Assembly: GCF_017301635.1 (NCBI RefSeq)
Contig: NZ_CP071091.1
Coordinates: forward strand, 277,001-341,000
Reading direction: 5' to 3'
Source of the DNA: Myxococcus landrumus
GTDB lineage: Bacteria; Myxococcota; Myxococcia; Myxococcales; Myxococcaceae
DNA: 64,000 nt
Below, piece after piece: positions 1-7,550 of the stretch. Numbering within the stretch: the first letter of the stretch is position 1; each line of letters begins with the position of its first letter. Made by a program: the position numbers and the translations under genes. The notes beneath the pieces are model-generated. The model had not been told where the DNA came from. It worked only from the letters and a program-made list of their open reading frames with translations, and searched no databases.

Positions 1-1
1 G

Positions 2-82
2 GGCAAGGAGCTGGTGCTGCGCGGCCTCTTCAATCCCGACCTGCCCCCCGCTGAAAAACCCGCGGTTTCGCCTATTCCCTGA
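2..82 (+). CDS. C-terminal end of an unidentified upstream gene
   Basis: An open frame enters from the left edge and stops at a TGA ending at base 82, giving 26 residues (start GKELVLRGLFNPDLPP). The tail is proline-rich and ends in IP. It is too short to assign to a family. Because a Tad-type secretion locus follows about 1 kb downstream it could belong to that locus, but nothing in these residues shows this. Confidence 0.45.
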   Translation, partial: GKELVLRGLFNPDLPPAEKPAVSPIP

Positions 83-208
83 AAGGTTCGATTCACGCCG
101 GTGTTGCCGACGACCCGGGACTCGGCCAGTCTCGGGTCACCTCGTGACGCGGTGGCCCATGGCCGGAAGGGGCTCCACCGCCTCGAATGCGAGGACAAGG
201 AGCGCGCA

Positions 209-934
209 ATGGCGCATGCGGCCTGGAAGTGGATGGTCGTCGTCGCGGGCGTTGGGGCAGGGGTGCTGGCGTGCAGTGAGAATGGCGGAGGGGGCGGCCC
301 CTTCACCTTCGATGCGGGCGTGAACAAAGAGCGCCCGGGTTTTGGTGAGGACCCTGGTCAGCCCGTCGGGAATCGCTTCATCTTCCCGTCTGGAATCGAG
401 CTTGCGGGCGACCCCTATGGCGCGAGCGACGCGGATGGGGATTGCGGCAACGGCGTGGCGCCCCAGGGCACGGGGCAGGGCGTGCTGGTGTGCGTGCCGC
501 TGCGCAACCTCTCCGGGGCACCGGTCACGATGACGTTCGAGCCTGCCCTCGTCATGCTGAGCACGTCGGCGAGCCGATATCAGAACGGCATGCTGATGGA
601 CCGCATCCGCATCACGATTCCGCCCACGGGCATTGGCCCTGGTGGTGTCGATGCGGGCCCCGATGCGGGCACCGAGGAGAAGCCGTTCATCGTTCCCCTC
701 CACATGTACTGCCTCAACGAGAAGCGCGCGCCCTCCGAGCAGGGAGTGCCCTACGCGCTGGGGCCTGTCTCCACGGACCCGGACATCCTCGCGCTGCTTC
801 GGCTCCTGCAGGGCAAGGCCATCAAGAGCCAGGACGACATCACCGTTGTCCAGGACGCCCTCTACAACATCACCGAGTACACCGGGCTGACCTCGGAAGA
901 CGAACGGCGCATCGGGAACCTCCCGAAGGGCTGA
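209..934 (+). CDS. Hypothetical lipoprotein
   Basis: A 241-residue protein of unknown function. The ATG is chosen because AAGGAG sits six bases upstream and because it opens directly into a lipoprotein signal: a short start with a lysine, a hydrophobic stretch at residues 9-20 and a VLAC lipobox with the predicted lipidated cysteine at residue 22. A glycine run (SENGGGGG) follows the cysteine, a common flexible linker in myxobacterial lipoproteins. The mature part has no motif I recognise; three cysteines (in DCGNG, VCVP and MYCLN) could form a disulfide. It precedes cpaB by about 190 bases, and a promoter-like sequence lies in that gap, so it need not be part of the Tad operon. Confidence 0.7.
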   Translation: MAHAAWKWMVVVAGVGAGVLACSENGGGGGPFTFDAGVNKERPGFGEDPGQPVGNRFIFPSGIELAGDPYGASDADGDCGNGVAPQGTGQGVLVCVPLRNLSGAPVTMTFEPALVMLSTSASRYQNGMLMDRIRITIPPTGIGPGGVDAGPDAGTEEKPFIVPLHMYCLNEKRAPSEQGVPYALGPVSTDPDILALLRLLQGKAIKSQDDITVVQDALYNITEYTGLTSEDERRIGNLPKG

Positions 935-993
935 CGCAACCGCCCAATCCAACAAGGATGGCGCGGGATTCGGTGCTGTCGCGGGAGGTGGTT

Positions 994-1023
994 TTGACAC
1001 CTGCTCTATCGCACGGCTAACAT
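994..1023 (+). promoter_or_regulatory. Candidate sigma-70 promoter ahead of cpaB
   Basis: A perfect TTGACA (994-999) is followed after 18 bases by TAACAT (1018-1023), which matches TATAAT at four of six positions. It lies about 100 bases before the cpaB start and downstream of the lipoprotein stop, a sensible place to start transcription of the tad and FHA genes. Sequence match only; the spacing is one base longer than ideal. Confidence 0.4.
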
Positions 1024-1122
1024 CTCGCGCCATCGGCGCCAAGGTGCGCCTTTCTAGATTTCTACACCCTTGACCGCCTTTGCCGCCGAACGGCGCCCCC
1101 CCGTTTTGGAGGTTCCTGAACC

Positions 1123-1938
1123 ATGCTGAAGGGCAAGACTCCGCTCGTCGTTGCGCTCGTGCTCGGCCTTCTGGCCGGCGTCATCGCGTATTCCGCCATC
1201 AAGAAGAAGGAATCAGATGTTCGCCGTGGCTGGAACCTGGTCCCCGTCGTCGTCGCGGCCCAGGACATTCCCGAAGGGACTGTCATCACCTTCGAGATGA
1301 TCTCCCAACGCTCGGTGCCTGAGCAGTTCGTCACCTCGTCGGTGGTCCGTCCGGACTCGGCGTCCTATGTCGTGAACCAGAAGGTGCTCGTGGCGCTGCA
1401 GGCGGGTGATCCGCTGCTGTGGAGCCAGTTCGAGACGACCAAGGCGGCCGAACGGTTGTCGTCGAAGGTCCAGAAGAAGATGCGGGCGATGACCATCGAC
1501 GCGAAGAACGCCACCGCCGTTGGTGGATGGATTCGCCCGAACGACCACGTCGACATCATCGGCACGTTCCGGGATCCGCAGACGGACGAGAACGTCGGCG
1601 TCACGCTGCTCCAGAACATCATCGTGGTGGCCACCGGCAAGATCACCGGTACCACCAACGTGAACCTCATCCCGGAGAACCAGCGCGAGTACAACAACGT
1701 CTCGCTGATGGTGCTGCCGGAAGAGGCCGAAATCCTGGTGCTGGCGACGGAGCTCGGCTCGCTGACGCTCTCGCTGCGCAACGAGGACGACGTGGACCTC
1801 ATCGAGGAGCGCGGACGCGCCACCATCAGCACGCTGCTGTCGGGTGAGCGCACCCGCGTGCTGGAGAAGAAGCGTCAGGAGATCATCCAGATCATCAAGG
1901 GTGGTGGCGAGAAGGCCGCCGCCGCTGGCGCCCAGTAA
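1123..1938 (+). CDS. cpaB: Flp/Tad pilus assembly protein CpaB
   Basis: A 271-residue protein of the CpaB/RcpC family, the periplasmic component that links the inner-membrane Tad machine to the outer-membrane secretin. A single membrane segment spans about residues 7-25. A SAF domain follows at about 40-110 (VPVVVAAQDIPEGTVIT is a typical SAF start), then the RcpC/CpaB domain at about 115-225 with MTIDAKNATAVGGWIRPND and the VTLLQNIIVVATG strand. A lysine-rich, alanine-rich tail ends the protein. The ATG has GGAGG nine bases upstream. tadB and tadC follow on the same strand. The secretin, ATPase and prepilin peptidase are not in the window and presumably lie upstream or elsewhere. Family assignment is firm; which substrate the machine handles is unknown. 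Confidence 0.9.
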   Translation: MLKGKTPLVVALVLGLLAGVIAYSAIKKKESDVRRGWNLVPVVVAAQDIPEGTVITFEMISQRSVPEQFVTSSVVRPDSASYVVNQKVLVALQAGDPLLWSQFETTKAAERLSSKVQKKMRAMTIDAKNATAVGGWIRPNDHVDIIGTFRDPQTDENVGVTLLQNIIVVATGKITGTTNVNLIPENQREYNNVSLMVLPEEAEILVLATELGSLTLSLRNEDDVDLIEERGRATISTLLSGERTRVLEKKRQEIIQIIKGGGEKAAAAGAQ

Positions 1939-1977
1939 CGGGCGCCTCGCCGCCCTCAGCCCCCGGGAAGCGCCCGC

Positions 1978-2823
1978 ATGCTTGCTGGAATCGTCCTCCT
2001 CCTCGTCACCGGCTCGGTCTTCTTCTTCAGCCTGGTGATCTTCAGCGTCCTTTCGAAGGCGTATGAGCAGTACCAGGAGCGCTATGTCGCCAAGTCGATG
2101 AACGACTTGAGCGACATGTTCCTCTTCATCGATGCACGCCAGATGTTGGTCCTCAACATCGCGTGCATGTGCTTGCTGGGCATCCTGTCGTACATCATCT
2201 TCAACCCCATCCTGGCGGTGGTGGCCACGGTGTTCGGCTTCTTCCTGCCGATGCTGCTGGTCAAGCACTACCGCAAGCGGCGCATCAAGAAGTTCAACAT
2301 CCAGTTGGTGGATGCGCTGCAGGCCATGGCGAACGCGTTCAAGGCGGGTCTCACCTTCCCGCAGGCTATCGAGCATGTGGCGCGCGAGGCGATGCCTCCG
2401 CTGTCGCAGGAGTTCGGCCTGTTCGTGAAGGAAGTGAAGCTGGGCGTGCCGCTGGAGGAGGCGCTCATCAACATGGGGCGCCGCGTGGGCAGCGATGACC
2501 TGGAGCTGGTGGTGGTGTCCACGAACATCGCGCGTCAGCTTGGCGGCAACATGGCGGAGATGTTCGAGACCATCTCCACCGTGATTCGCGAGCGCTTCCG
2601 GCTCGAGGGAAAGATCGACGCGCTCACCTCGCAGGGCAAGCTGCAGGGGTGGATTGTCGCGGCCATGCCGGCGGTGCTGGGCATGGTGCTCAACTACATG
2701 CGACCGGACCTGATGGAGCCCATGATGAACCACTTCTTCGGGTGGATCCTCGTGGTGCTGATCGCCATCATGGAAGTGATGGGAATCCTCATCATCCGGC
2801 GCATCGTCAACATCGATATTTGA
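1978..2823 (+). CDS. tadB: TadB-like type II secretion F-domain inner-membrane protein
   Basis: A 281-residue polytopic protein with one T2SS F domain at about residues 105-235. The typical signature is present: LVDALQAMANAFKAGLTFPQ, then a glycine-rich acidic segment (RVGSDDLELVVVSTNIARQLGGN). Membrane segments are apparent at about 2-25, 55-95 (two), 220-240 and 255-275. TadB and TadC proteins form the inner-membrane platform on which the TadA ATPase acts. It starts 39 bases after the cpaB stop and is followed by its partner after 10 bases. The TadB label rests on being first of the pair and on the long amino-terminal membrane region. Confidence 0.87.
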   Translation: MLAGIVLLLVTGSVFFFSLVIFSVLSKAYEQYQERYVAKSMNDLSDMFLFIDARQMLVLNIACMCLLGILSYIIFNPILAVVATVFGFFLPMLLVKHYRKRRIKKFNIQLVDALQAMANAFKAGLTFPQAIEHVAREAMPPLSQEFGLFVKEVKLGVPLEEALINMGRRVGSDDLELVVVSTNIARQLGGNMAEMFETISTVIRERFRLEGKIDALTSQGKLQGWIVAAMPAVLGMVLNYMRPDLMEPMMNHFFGWILVVLIAIMEVMGILIIRRIVNIDI

Positions 2824-2833
2824 GGGGTGGCCG

Positions 2834-3721
2834 GTGGATCTCCTGACCCAAGTGTTGGTCGGCAGCTCGGCGCTGCTCTTCGCAGGCGCGGTGGGCTTCT
2901 TCGGGCTCGGCATGTACCAGGTGCTCTTCGAGCGCTTCCTGTCGGAGGTGCGTGACGAGTCCCAGGGCGGCATGAAGGGCTTCGGTTCGGTGGCCATCCG
3001 CCGGCTGGGGGCCTTCAACCGCCGCTTCATCTGGCCCAGCTACGAAGCGAAGTCGCGCCGCAATCTCATCAAGGCGGGCGAGCCTCAGGGCTACAAGCCC
3101 GAGGACATGATGGCGCTCCAGGAAGTGAGCGCCGTGGTGGGCCTGCTGATGGGCCTCATCATCGTCAACGGCGTCGGCCAGAACCTGGCGTGGTCGCTGC
3201 TCTTCCTGCTCTTCGGAATGTACTACCCGCTGCTGTGGCTGAACGACCAGGTGAAGAAGCGCCACCTGCTCATCAGCCGCGCGCTGCCGTACAACCTGGA
3301 CCTGCTGACGTTGTCGGTGGAGGCGGGTCTGGACTTCACCGCCGCGCTGGCGAAGGTGGTGGAGAAGGGCAAGGCGGGCCCGCTTCGCGAAGAGCTTCAG
3401 CTCGTGCTCAAGCAGCTCAAGATGGGCAAGACGCGTGAAGAGGGTCTCAAGAGCATGATTGTCCGCGTGGACCTGCCCTCGCTGACGACGTTCGTCACCG
3501 CGCTCATCCAGGCGGACAAGATGGGAACGAGCTTGGGCAAGGTGCTGCGCATCCAGTCCACGCAGATGCGCATCGACCGCACGCAGCGCGCGGAGAAGCT
3601 GGCCGGTGAGGCGCCGGTGAAGATGCTCTTCCCGCTCATCGCCTGCATCTTCCCGACAGTGTTCATGGTGCTCTTCGGGCCCATCGTGTTCCAGTTCTTC
3701 TTCGGCGAGCTCGCGGGGTAG
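2834..3721 (+). CDS. tadC: TadC-like type II secretion F-domain inner-membrane protein
   Basis: A 295-residue protein with a GTG start and GAGGGG placed seven bases upstream. It has a membrane segment at about residues 10-28, two more at about 95-135, the F domain at about 145-265 (ALPYNLDLLTLSVEAGLDFT, then LTTFVTALIQADKMGTSLG) and a final hydrophobic segment ending in FFFGELAG. It pairs with the preceding TadB-like protein to form the platform of the Tad apparatus. The FHA gene that follows begins within a few bases of the stop, which ties the secretion genes to a phospho-dependent signalling protein. Confidence 0.87.
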   Translation: MDLLTQVLVGSSALLFAGAVGFFGLGMYQVLFERFLSEVRDESQGGMKGFGSVAIRRLGAFNRRFIWPSYEAKSRRNLIKAGEPQGYKPEDMMALQEVSAVVGLLMGLIIVNGVGQNLAWSLLFLLFGMYYPLLWLNDQVKKRHLLISRALPYNLDLLTLSVEAGLDFTAALAKVVEKGKAGPLREELQLVLKQLKMGKTREEGLKSMIVRVDLPSLTTFVTALIQADKMGTSLGKVLRIQSTQMRIDRTQRAEKLAGEAPVKMLFPLIACIFPTVFMVLFGPIVFQFFFGELAG

Positions 3722-3725
3722 TCCA

Positions 3726-5768
3726 CTGCCCATCCTCCTCTCCATCACCAAGGGGCTCCAGGAGGGACGGGAGCTCGTCTTCGAGCAGGCCGAAGTCAAG
3801 ATTGGCCGGACCTCGGAGAACGACGTGGTGCTGCACGACCATGGTGTCTCCCGGCACCACGCGCGCATCATCATGCGTGGTGGGCAGTACTTCGCCGAGG
3901 ACGTCGGCAGCGCCAACGGCACGGTGCTCAACGGCCGGTCGTTGACGGGCGAGCAGTTGCTCCGGGACGGCGACCGGATTGGCGTCGGGCCCGTGGAGTT
4001 CACCTTCGTCTGGGTCCCTCCAGATGGTGACGAGGACGCGACGCGCCCCATCCGGCGTGTCCCTCTCCCCCGGAGCCCGCTGCCTTCGGTGAGCCTGGAC
4101 TCCAGCGGTCAGGAGTTTCTCTCCACGGGGGAGCTGCCCGCGGTGGTGCCCGTGGCTCCGCGCTCGGTGCCGGTGCTGGCCGTGTCGCCACCTGCGCTGG
4201 GACCCGCCAGCAGCGGTGGTCATCGGCCTCCACCGACGCAGGTCCCCGCAGGCCTTCCCGTCTTCGAGCCGCTCCTCGAAGAGCGCACCGAGTTGGGCCT
4301 GTCCACCGTGGCGGGGCCGTCCGTGGCGCCGAGCTTTCCTCCCGTTCCAGATGACATGCTCGAGGACCGCGAGGAGCGCACGGAGGTCGCGCTGCCCACC
4401 GTCGCGAACCCCAGCGCCGCGCCCAGACTGTTTCCGGTGATGGAGTCGCTGGCCGACGAGCACACGGAAGTTGGCATCGCCACCAGCCGGAATCCCTTCG
4501 CCGCGGGCAGCCTGGGGACTGTGTCCGTGCCGCCTGCCCTCGAGCGGACGGATGTGTATTCTCCACCGGCCCTGCCTTCGGTCCCCGTGCTTCCCCCCGA
4601 AGAGCCCGAAGAGCGCACGGAGCTGGCGCTCCCCACGCTGAAGGGGGTGGCCAGCCTGCTGGAGGAAGCGACCGCCGTTGACGTCGACGACGAGTCCACC
4701 CGGCGCATCACCCGGGTGCCGGTGCCCGCGCCGCTCGTACCCTCGGCTTCGCCCCCGCAGCTCGCGCCGTCGCAGCCGCACGTGGCTCCCGTCCCTTCAG
4801 CCGCGCCCGTGACGAGTGGGCCGACGGCGGCCGACCGGGCCCGGGAGCGGCGGGACCTGGCGCGGACCCGCGGTGGACAGGTCCTGCTTTGGTGGCGCGG
4901 GCTCTCGGTTGCCCGCAAGCTCCTGACCTCGCTGGCGCTGCTCTGTGTCGTGGCGGCGATGGGGGGCGGGGTGGCCTCGGTCTACCTGGGGAGTAGGGCG
5001 GGGATGGGGATAGGGGGGCGGGAGCCGATGACCCTGGGGGTCGACGCCACGCCGGATTCCTTTGGCCTGGGGGAGGGGGTGCGATGGGAGCGCTCCGACC
5101 AGAAGGCCTTCGAGTTCCAGTTCGTGGCGCCCACCCGCGCCGTGGCGCTGTTGCGCTACCAGGCCAAGGACATCTCGAAGGAAGAGGTGGGCCTGGCCCT
5201 CAACGGGGTGAACCTGGGCTGGGTCCCACCGGATACGACCACCACCGCCGAGCGGGAGCTGGAGGTCATCCTCCCCGTCACCACGCTCAAGCGCGGTGAC
5301 CTCAACACCGTCACGTTCGACAACGTCCGCAACCCTCCAGGTCAGGAGACCTGGCGCATCTGGAACCTGCGGGTGGAGATCATCCCGGTGCCGGAGCTCC
5401 CCCCCGAGCAGCTCCTGTCCCAGGCCCGGGAGTACGCCTCGGCCGGGCGGCGGTTCTTCGAGGCCAAGGGAGTGGGCTCCGAGAACCTGTTCCGCTCCTG
5501 GCAGCAGTTCCGCGCCGCCTGGCTGACCCTGGAAGCGCTGGACACGAAGCCGGAGCTGTACGAGGACGTGCGGTTCTACCTGTCACAAGCCTCGGCCGAG
5601 CTGGACCACCAATGTGCCCAGCTCATGCTGGAATTCCAGCAGAGTGTGCAGTTCCGGAGCGCGAGGAAGGCCCGAGCGGCACTGCAAGAGGTCAGCAGAC
5701 GCTTCCCTACCACCGAGCATCGCTGCCACAATCTGGCCAAGGAAAAGGCGTTCGAGCACGAGCTCTGA
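3726..5768 (+). CDS. Membrane-anchored FHA-domain protein with repeated ERT(E/D) motifs
   Basis: Start is inferred as CTG at 3726 (680 residues). The first ATG/GTG/TTG in frame is a GTG at 3825, and starting there would cut off the first strands of the FHA domain, including the conserved IGRT. With the CTG the FHA domain covers about residues 5-92 with R28, S42-R43-H44 and N64-G65-T66, the normal phosphothreonine-binding set. A long proline-rich region follows. It carries five ERTE, EHTE or ERTD motifs with threonines at about 188, 219, 247, 275 and 298. A second duplicated motif, TR-I-RVP-P, occurs near both ends. One membrane segment lies at about 396-422, and the extracytoplasmic part ends in a helical, TPR-like region. 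It follows tadC directly, so a role in regulating the Tad machine is likely but unproven. Confidence 0.78.
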   Translation: MPILLSITKGLQEGRELVFEQAEVKIGRTSENDVVLHDHGVSRHHARIIMRGGQYFAEDVGSANGTVLNGRSLTGEQLLRDGDRIGVGPVEFTFVWVPPDGDEDATRPIRRVPLPRSPLPSVSLDSSGQEFLSTGELPAVVPVAPRSVPVLAVSPPALGPASSGGHRPPPTQVPAGLPVFEPLLEERTELGLSTVAGPSVAPSFPPVPDDMLEDREERTEVALPTVANPSAAPRLFPVMESLADEHTEVGIATSRNPFAAGSLGTVSVPPALERTDVYSPPALPSVPVLPPEEPEERTELALPTLKGVASLLEEATAVDVDDESTRRITRVPVPAPLVPSASPPQLAPSQPHVAPVPSAAPVTSGPTAADRARERRDLARTRGGQVLLWWRGLSVARKLLTSLALLCVVAAMGGGVASVYLGSRAGMGIGGREPMTLGVDATPDSFGLGEGVRWERSDQKAFEFQFVAPTRAVALLRYQAKDISKEEVGLALNGVNLGWVPPDTTTTAERELEVILPVTTLKRGDLNTVTFDNVRNPPGQETWRIWNLRVEIIPVPELPPEQLLSQAREYASAGRRFFEAKGVGSENLFRSWQQFRAAWLTLEALDTKPELYEDVRFYLSQASAELDHQCAQLMLEFQQSVQFRSARKARAALQEVSRRFPTTEHRCHNLAKEKAFEHEL

Positions 5769-5804
5769 GCTGGTGCTCTCTTTCTAGGAAGTCGGTGATT
5801 CGTC

Positions 5805-7550
5805 ATGTCCAACGGTTCCCCTCCTGCTCGTCGCAGGCCTCCTTCCGGGACGCCCTCGGGAGGGGCTGGAGCTCGTCCAGCAGCCCGCAGGCCGTCGCCC
5901 TCCGCGCGTCCTGCTCCAGTCGCTGCGTCCCCTCGGCTCGTGTGTGTCGCCGGGCCCAAGTCGGGTGAAGAGTTCCAGCTCGAGGATGGCGAGTACGTCA
6001 TCGGTCGCGCCACCGACAACCCCATCTGCATCCCCGACACGTCCGTGTCCCGCAAGCACGTCATGGTGCGCAAGTCGGGCGGTGGCTGGACGGTGAGCGA
6101 CTTGGGGTCCGGCAACGGGACGCTCGTCAACGGCGATGCCATTGGCGACGAGACGCCCCTGGCCAACGGGGATGTCATCACCCTGGGCGACACCGAGCTG
6201 CGCTTCGAGGATGTCGCCAACTCCACGAATGTGGTGTCCGCCCCCCCGCGCAGCCGTCCTGGCGCGCCGTCCTCCGCTTCGGCGGCGGGGCGTGGTGGCG
6301 CGCCTGCCCGGCCTTCTCCGAGAGGGGAGGGCGGTCGGGTGCGCAGCGCGCGTTCGACGGCCAATGCCCCGGCGGACCCCGAGGCCCAGAAGAAGAAGCT
6401 TCGCCTGATGATGCTGGGCGGTGGTGTCGTCCTGGTCCTCCTGCTCGGTCTTGGGTTCCTCAAGATGAGGGCGGTGAACAGGGAGGCCCTGGAGACCGCC
6501 GAGCGCGGCGTGATGGAGGCCGAGCGCAAGTCGCTGAGCAAGACCTTCCAGGATGCGAAGAACCTGGTTCGCGAAGGCAAGTGGGTGGAGGCCAAGGCCC
6601 TGCTGGAAGAGGTGCAGAGCCGGGCGCCGGAATACCCGGGCGTGAAGGACTACCTCGACCATGCCGAGCGCGAGATTCCCGTCCAGGGACGTCTGGCGGA
6701 CGCCCGCGAGGCGCTCGCGAAGATGGAGCTGGGCAAGGCCGCGGCGGCCCTGGCGAAGGCGGGAGAGAGCCAGTTCCTCTACGAGCAGGTGAACGCGGCG
6801 AAGCGCGAGCTGGTGGAGGCCGCGGACAAGCGCACTCGCGAATCCCGCTCGGCGCTGGACGGTGGTCAGTTGGACCTGTCGAAGACCATCACGGACGACG
6901 TCCTGAAGGCCTTCCCGGAGCACCGCGACGCGAAGCTCATCAACGAAGAGGCCGTGCGGGCCATCGCCGCTCGGGATGCACCCAAGCCCGTCATCACCGG
7001 GCCCGCGCCCAAGCCGTGGGAGCCCGCGGTCGAGCGCTTCCGCGACGGAGACATGTCCGGTGCGGTGTCCATCCTCAACGCGTGCATGTCGAAGACGCCT
7101 CAGTGCAAGAAGCTGCTCGCGCAAATCACCGAGTTCGGTGGCCTCTACAAGCGCATCGAGGATTTGGACGCCAAGGGGCTGTCGAAGCTCCTCGCGCTGG
7201 ACAAGGACATCACCGAGGGACGCACCAGCAAGATGGCGCGCAACGCGGGAACTCGCGCGGCCACCATCTTCTACAAGAGCGCCAGCGGTGCGAAGGCCGC
7301 CGGCCAGTGGGCTCGGGCCATGGAGTATTCGCGTCGCGCGCTGCAGGCCGAGCCGGGCCACGCGGGTGCCAGCAACATCATCAGCGAGCTGAAGACGAAG
7401 GCGAAGGACCTCTACCTGCAGGCCTACTCCCTGAAGGACGGCAGCCCGGAGGACGCGCTGCCCAAGTTCAAGGACGTCGTGGCCATGACGCCTCCGGATG
7501 ACGAGTACCACGAGAAGGCGAAGACCTGGGTCGAGAAGCTCTCGCGATGA
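5805..7550 (+). CDS. FHA-domain membrane protein with TPR-like extracytoplasmic region
   Basis: 581 residues. A basic, proline-rich start of about 40 residues leads into a complete FHA domain at about 43-138. Conserved residues visible are G67-R68, S82-R83 with H85, N104-G105-T106 and N109-G110, so phosphothreonine binding should be intact. An arginine-rich, alanine/proline-rich linker is followed by one membrane segment at about 197-222 (MMLGGGVVLVLLLGLGFLKM). The remaining 350 residues are helical with TPR-like pairs, for example LVREGKWVEAKALLEEVQS. This mirrors the preceding protein: FHA in the cytoplasm, repeats outside. It overlaps xseA by four bases (ATGA), so exonuclease VII may be co-transcribed with the secretion genes. 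Confidence 0.85.
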   Translation: MSNGSPPARRRPPSGTPSGGAGARPAARRPSPSARPAPVAASPRLVCVAGPKSGEEFQLEDGEYVIGRATDNPICIPDTSVSRKHVMVRKSGGGWTVSDLGSGNGTLVNGDAIGDETPLANGDVITLGDTELRFEDVANSTNVVSAPPRSRPGAPSSASAAGRGGAPARPSPRGEGGRVRSARSTANAPADPEAQKKKLRLMMLGGGVVLVLLLGLGFLKMRAVNREALETAERGVMEAERKSLSKTFQDAKNLVREGKWVEAKALLEEVQSRAPEYPGVKDYLDHAEREIPVQGRLADAREALAKMELGKAAAALAKAGESQFLYEQVNAAKRELVEAADKRTRESRSALDGGQLDLSKTITDDVLKAFPEHRDAKLINEEAVRAIAARDAPKPVITGPAPKPWEPAVERFRDGDMSGAVSILNACMSKTPQCKKLLAQITEFGGLYKRIEDLDAKGLSKLLALDKDITEGRTSKMARNAGTRAATIFYKSASGAKAAGQWARAMEYSRRALQAEPGHAGASNIISELKTKAKDLYLQAYSLKDGSPEDALPKFKDVVAMTPPDDEYHEKAKTWVEKLSR

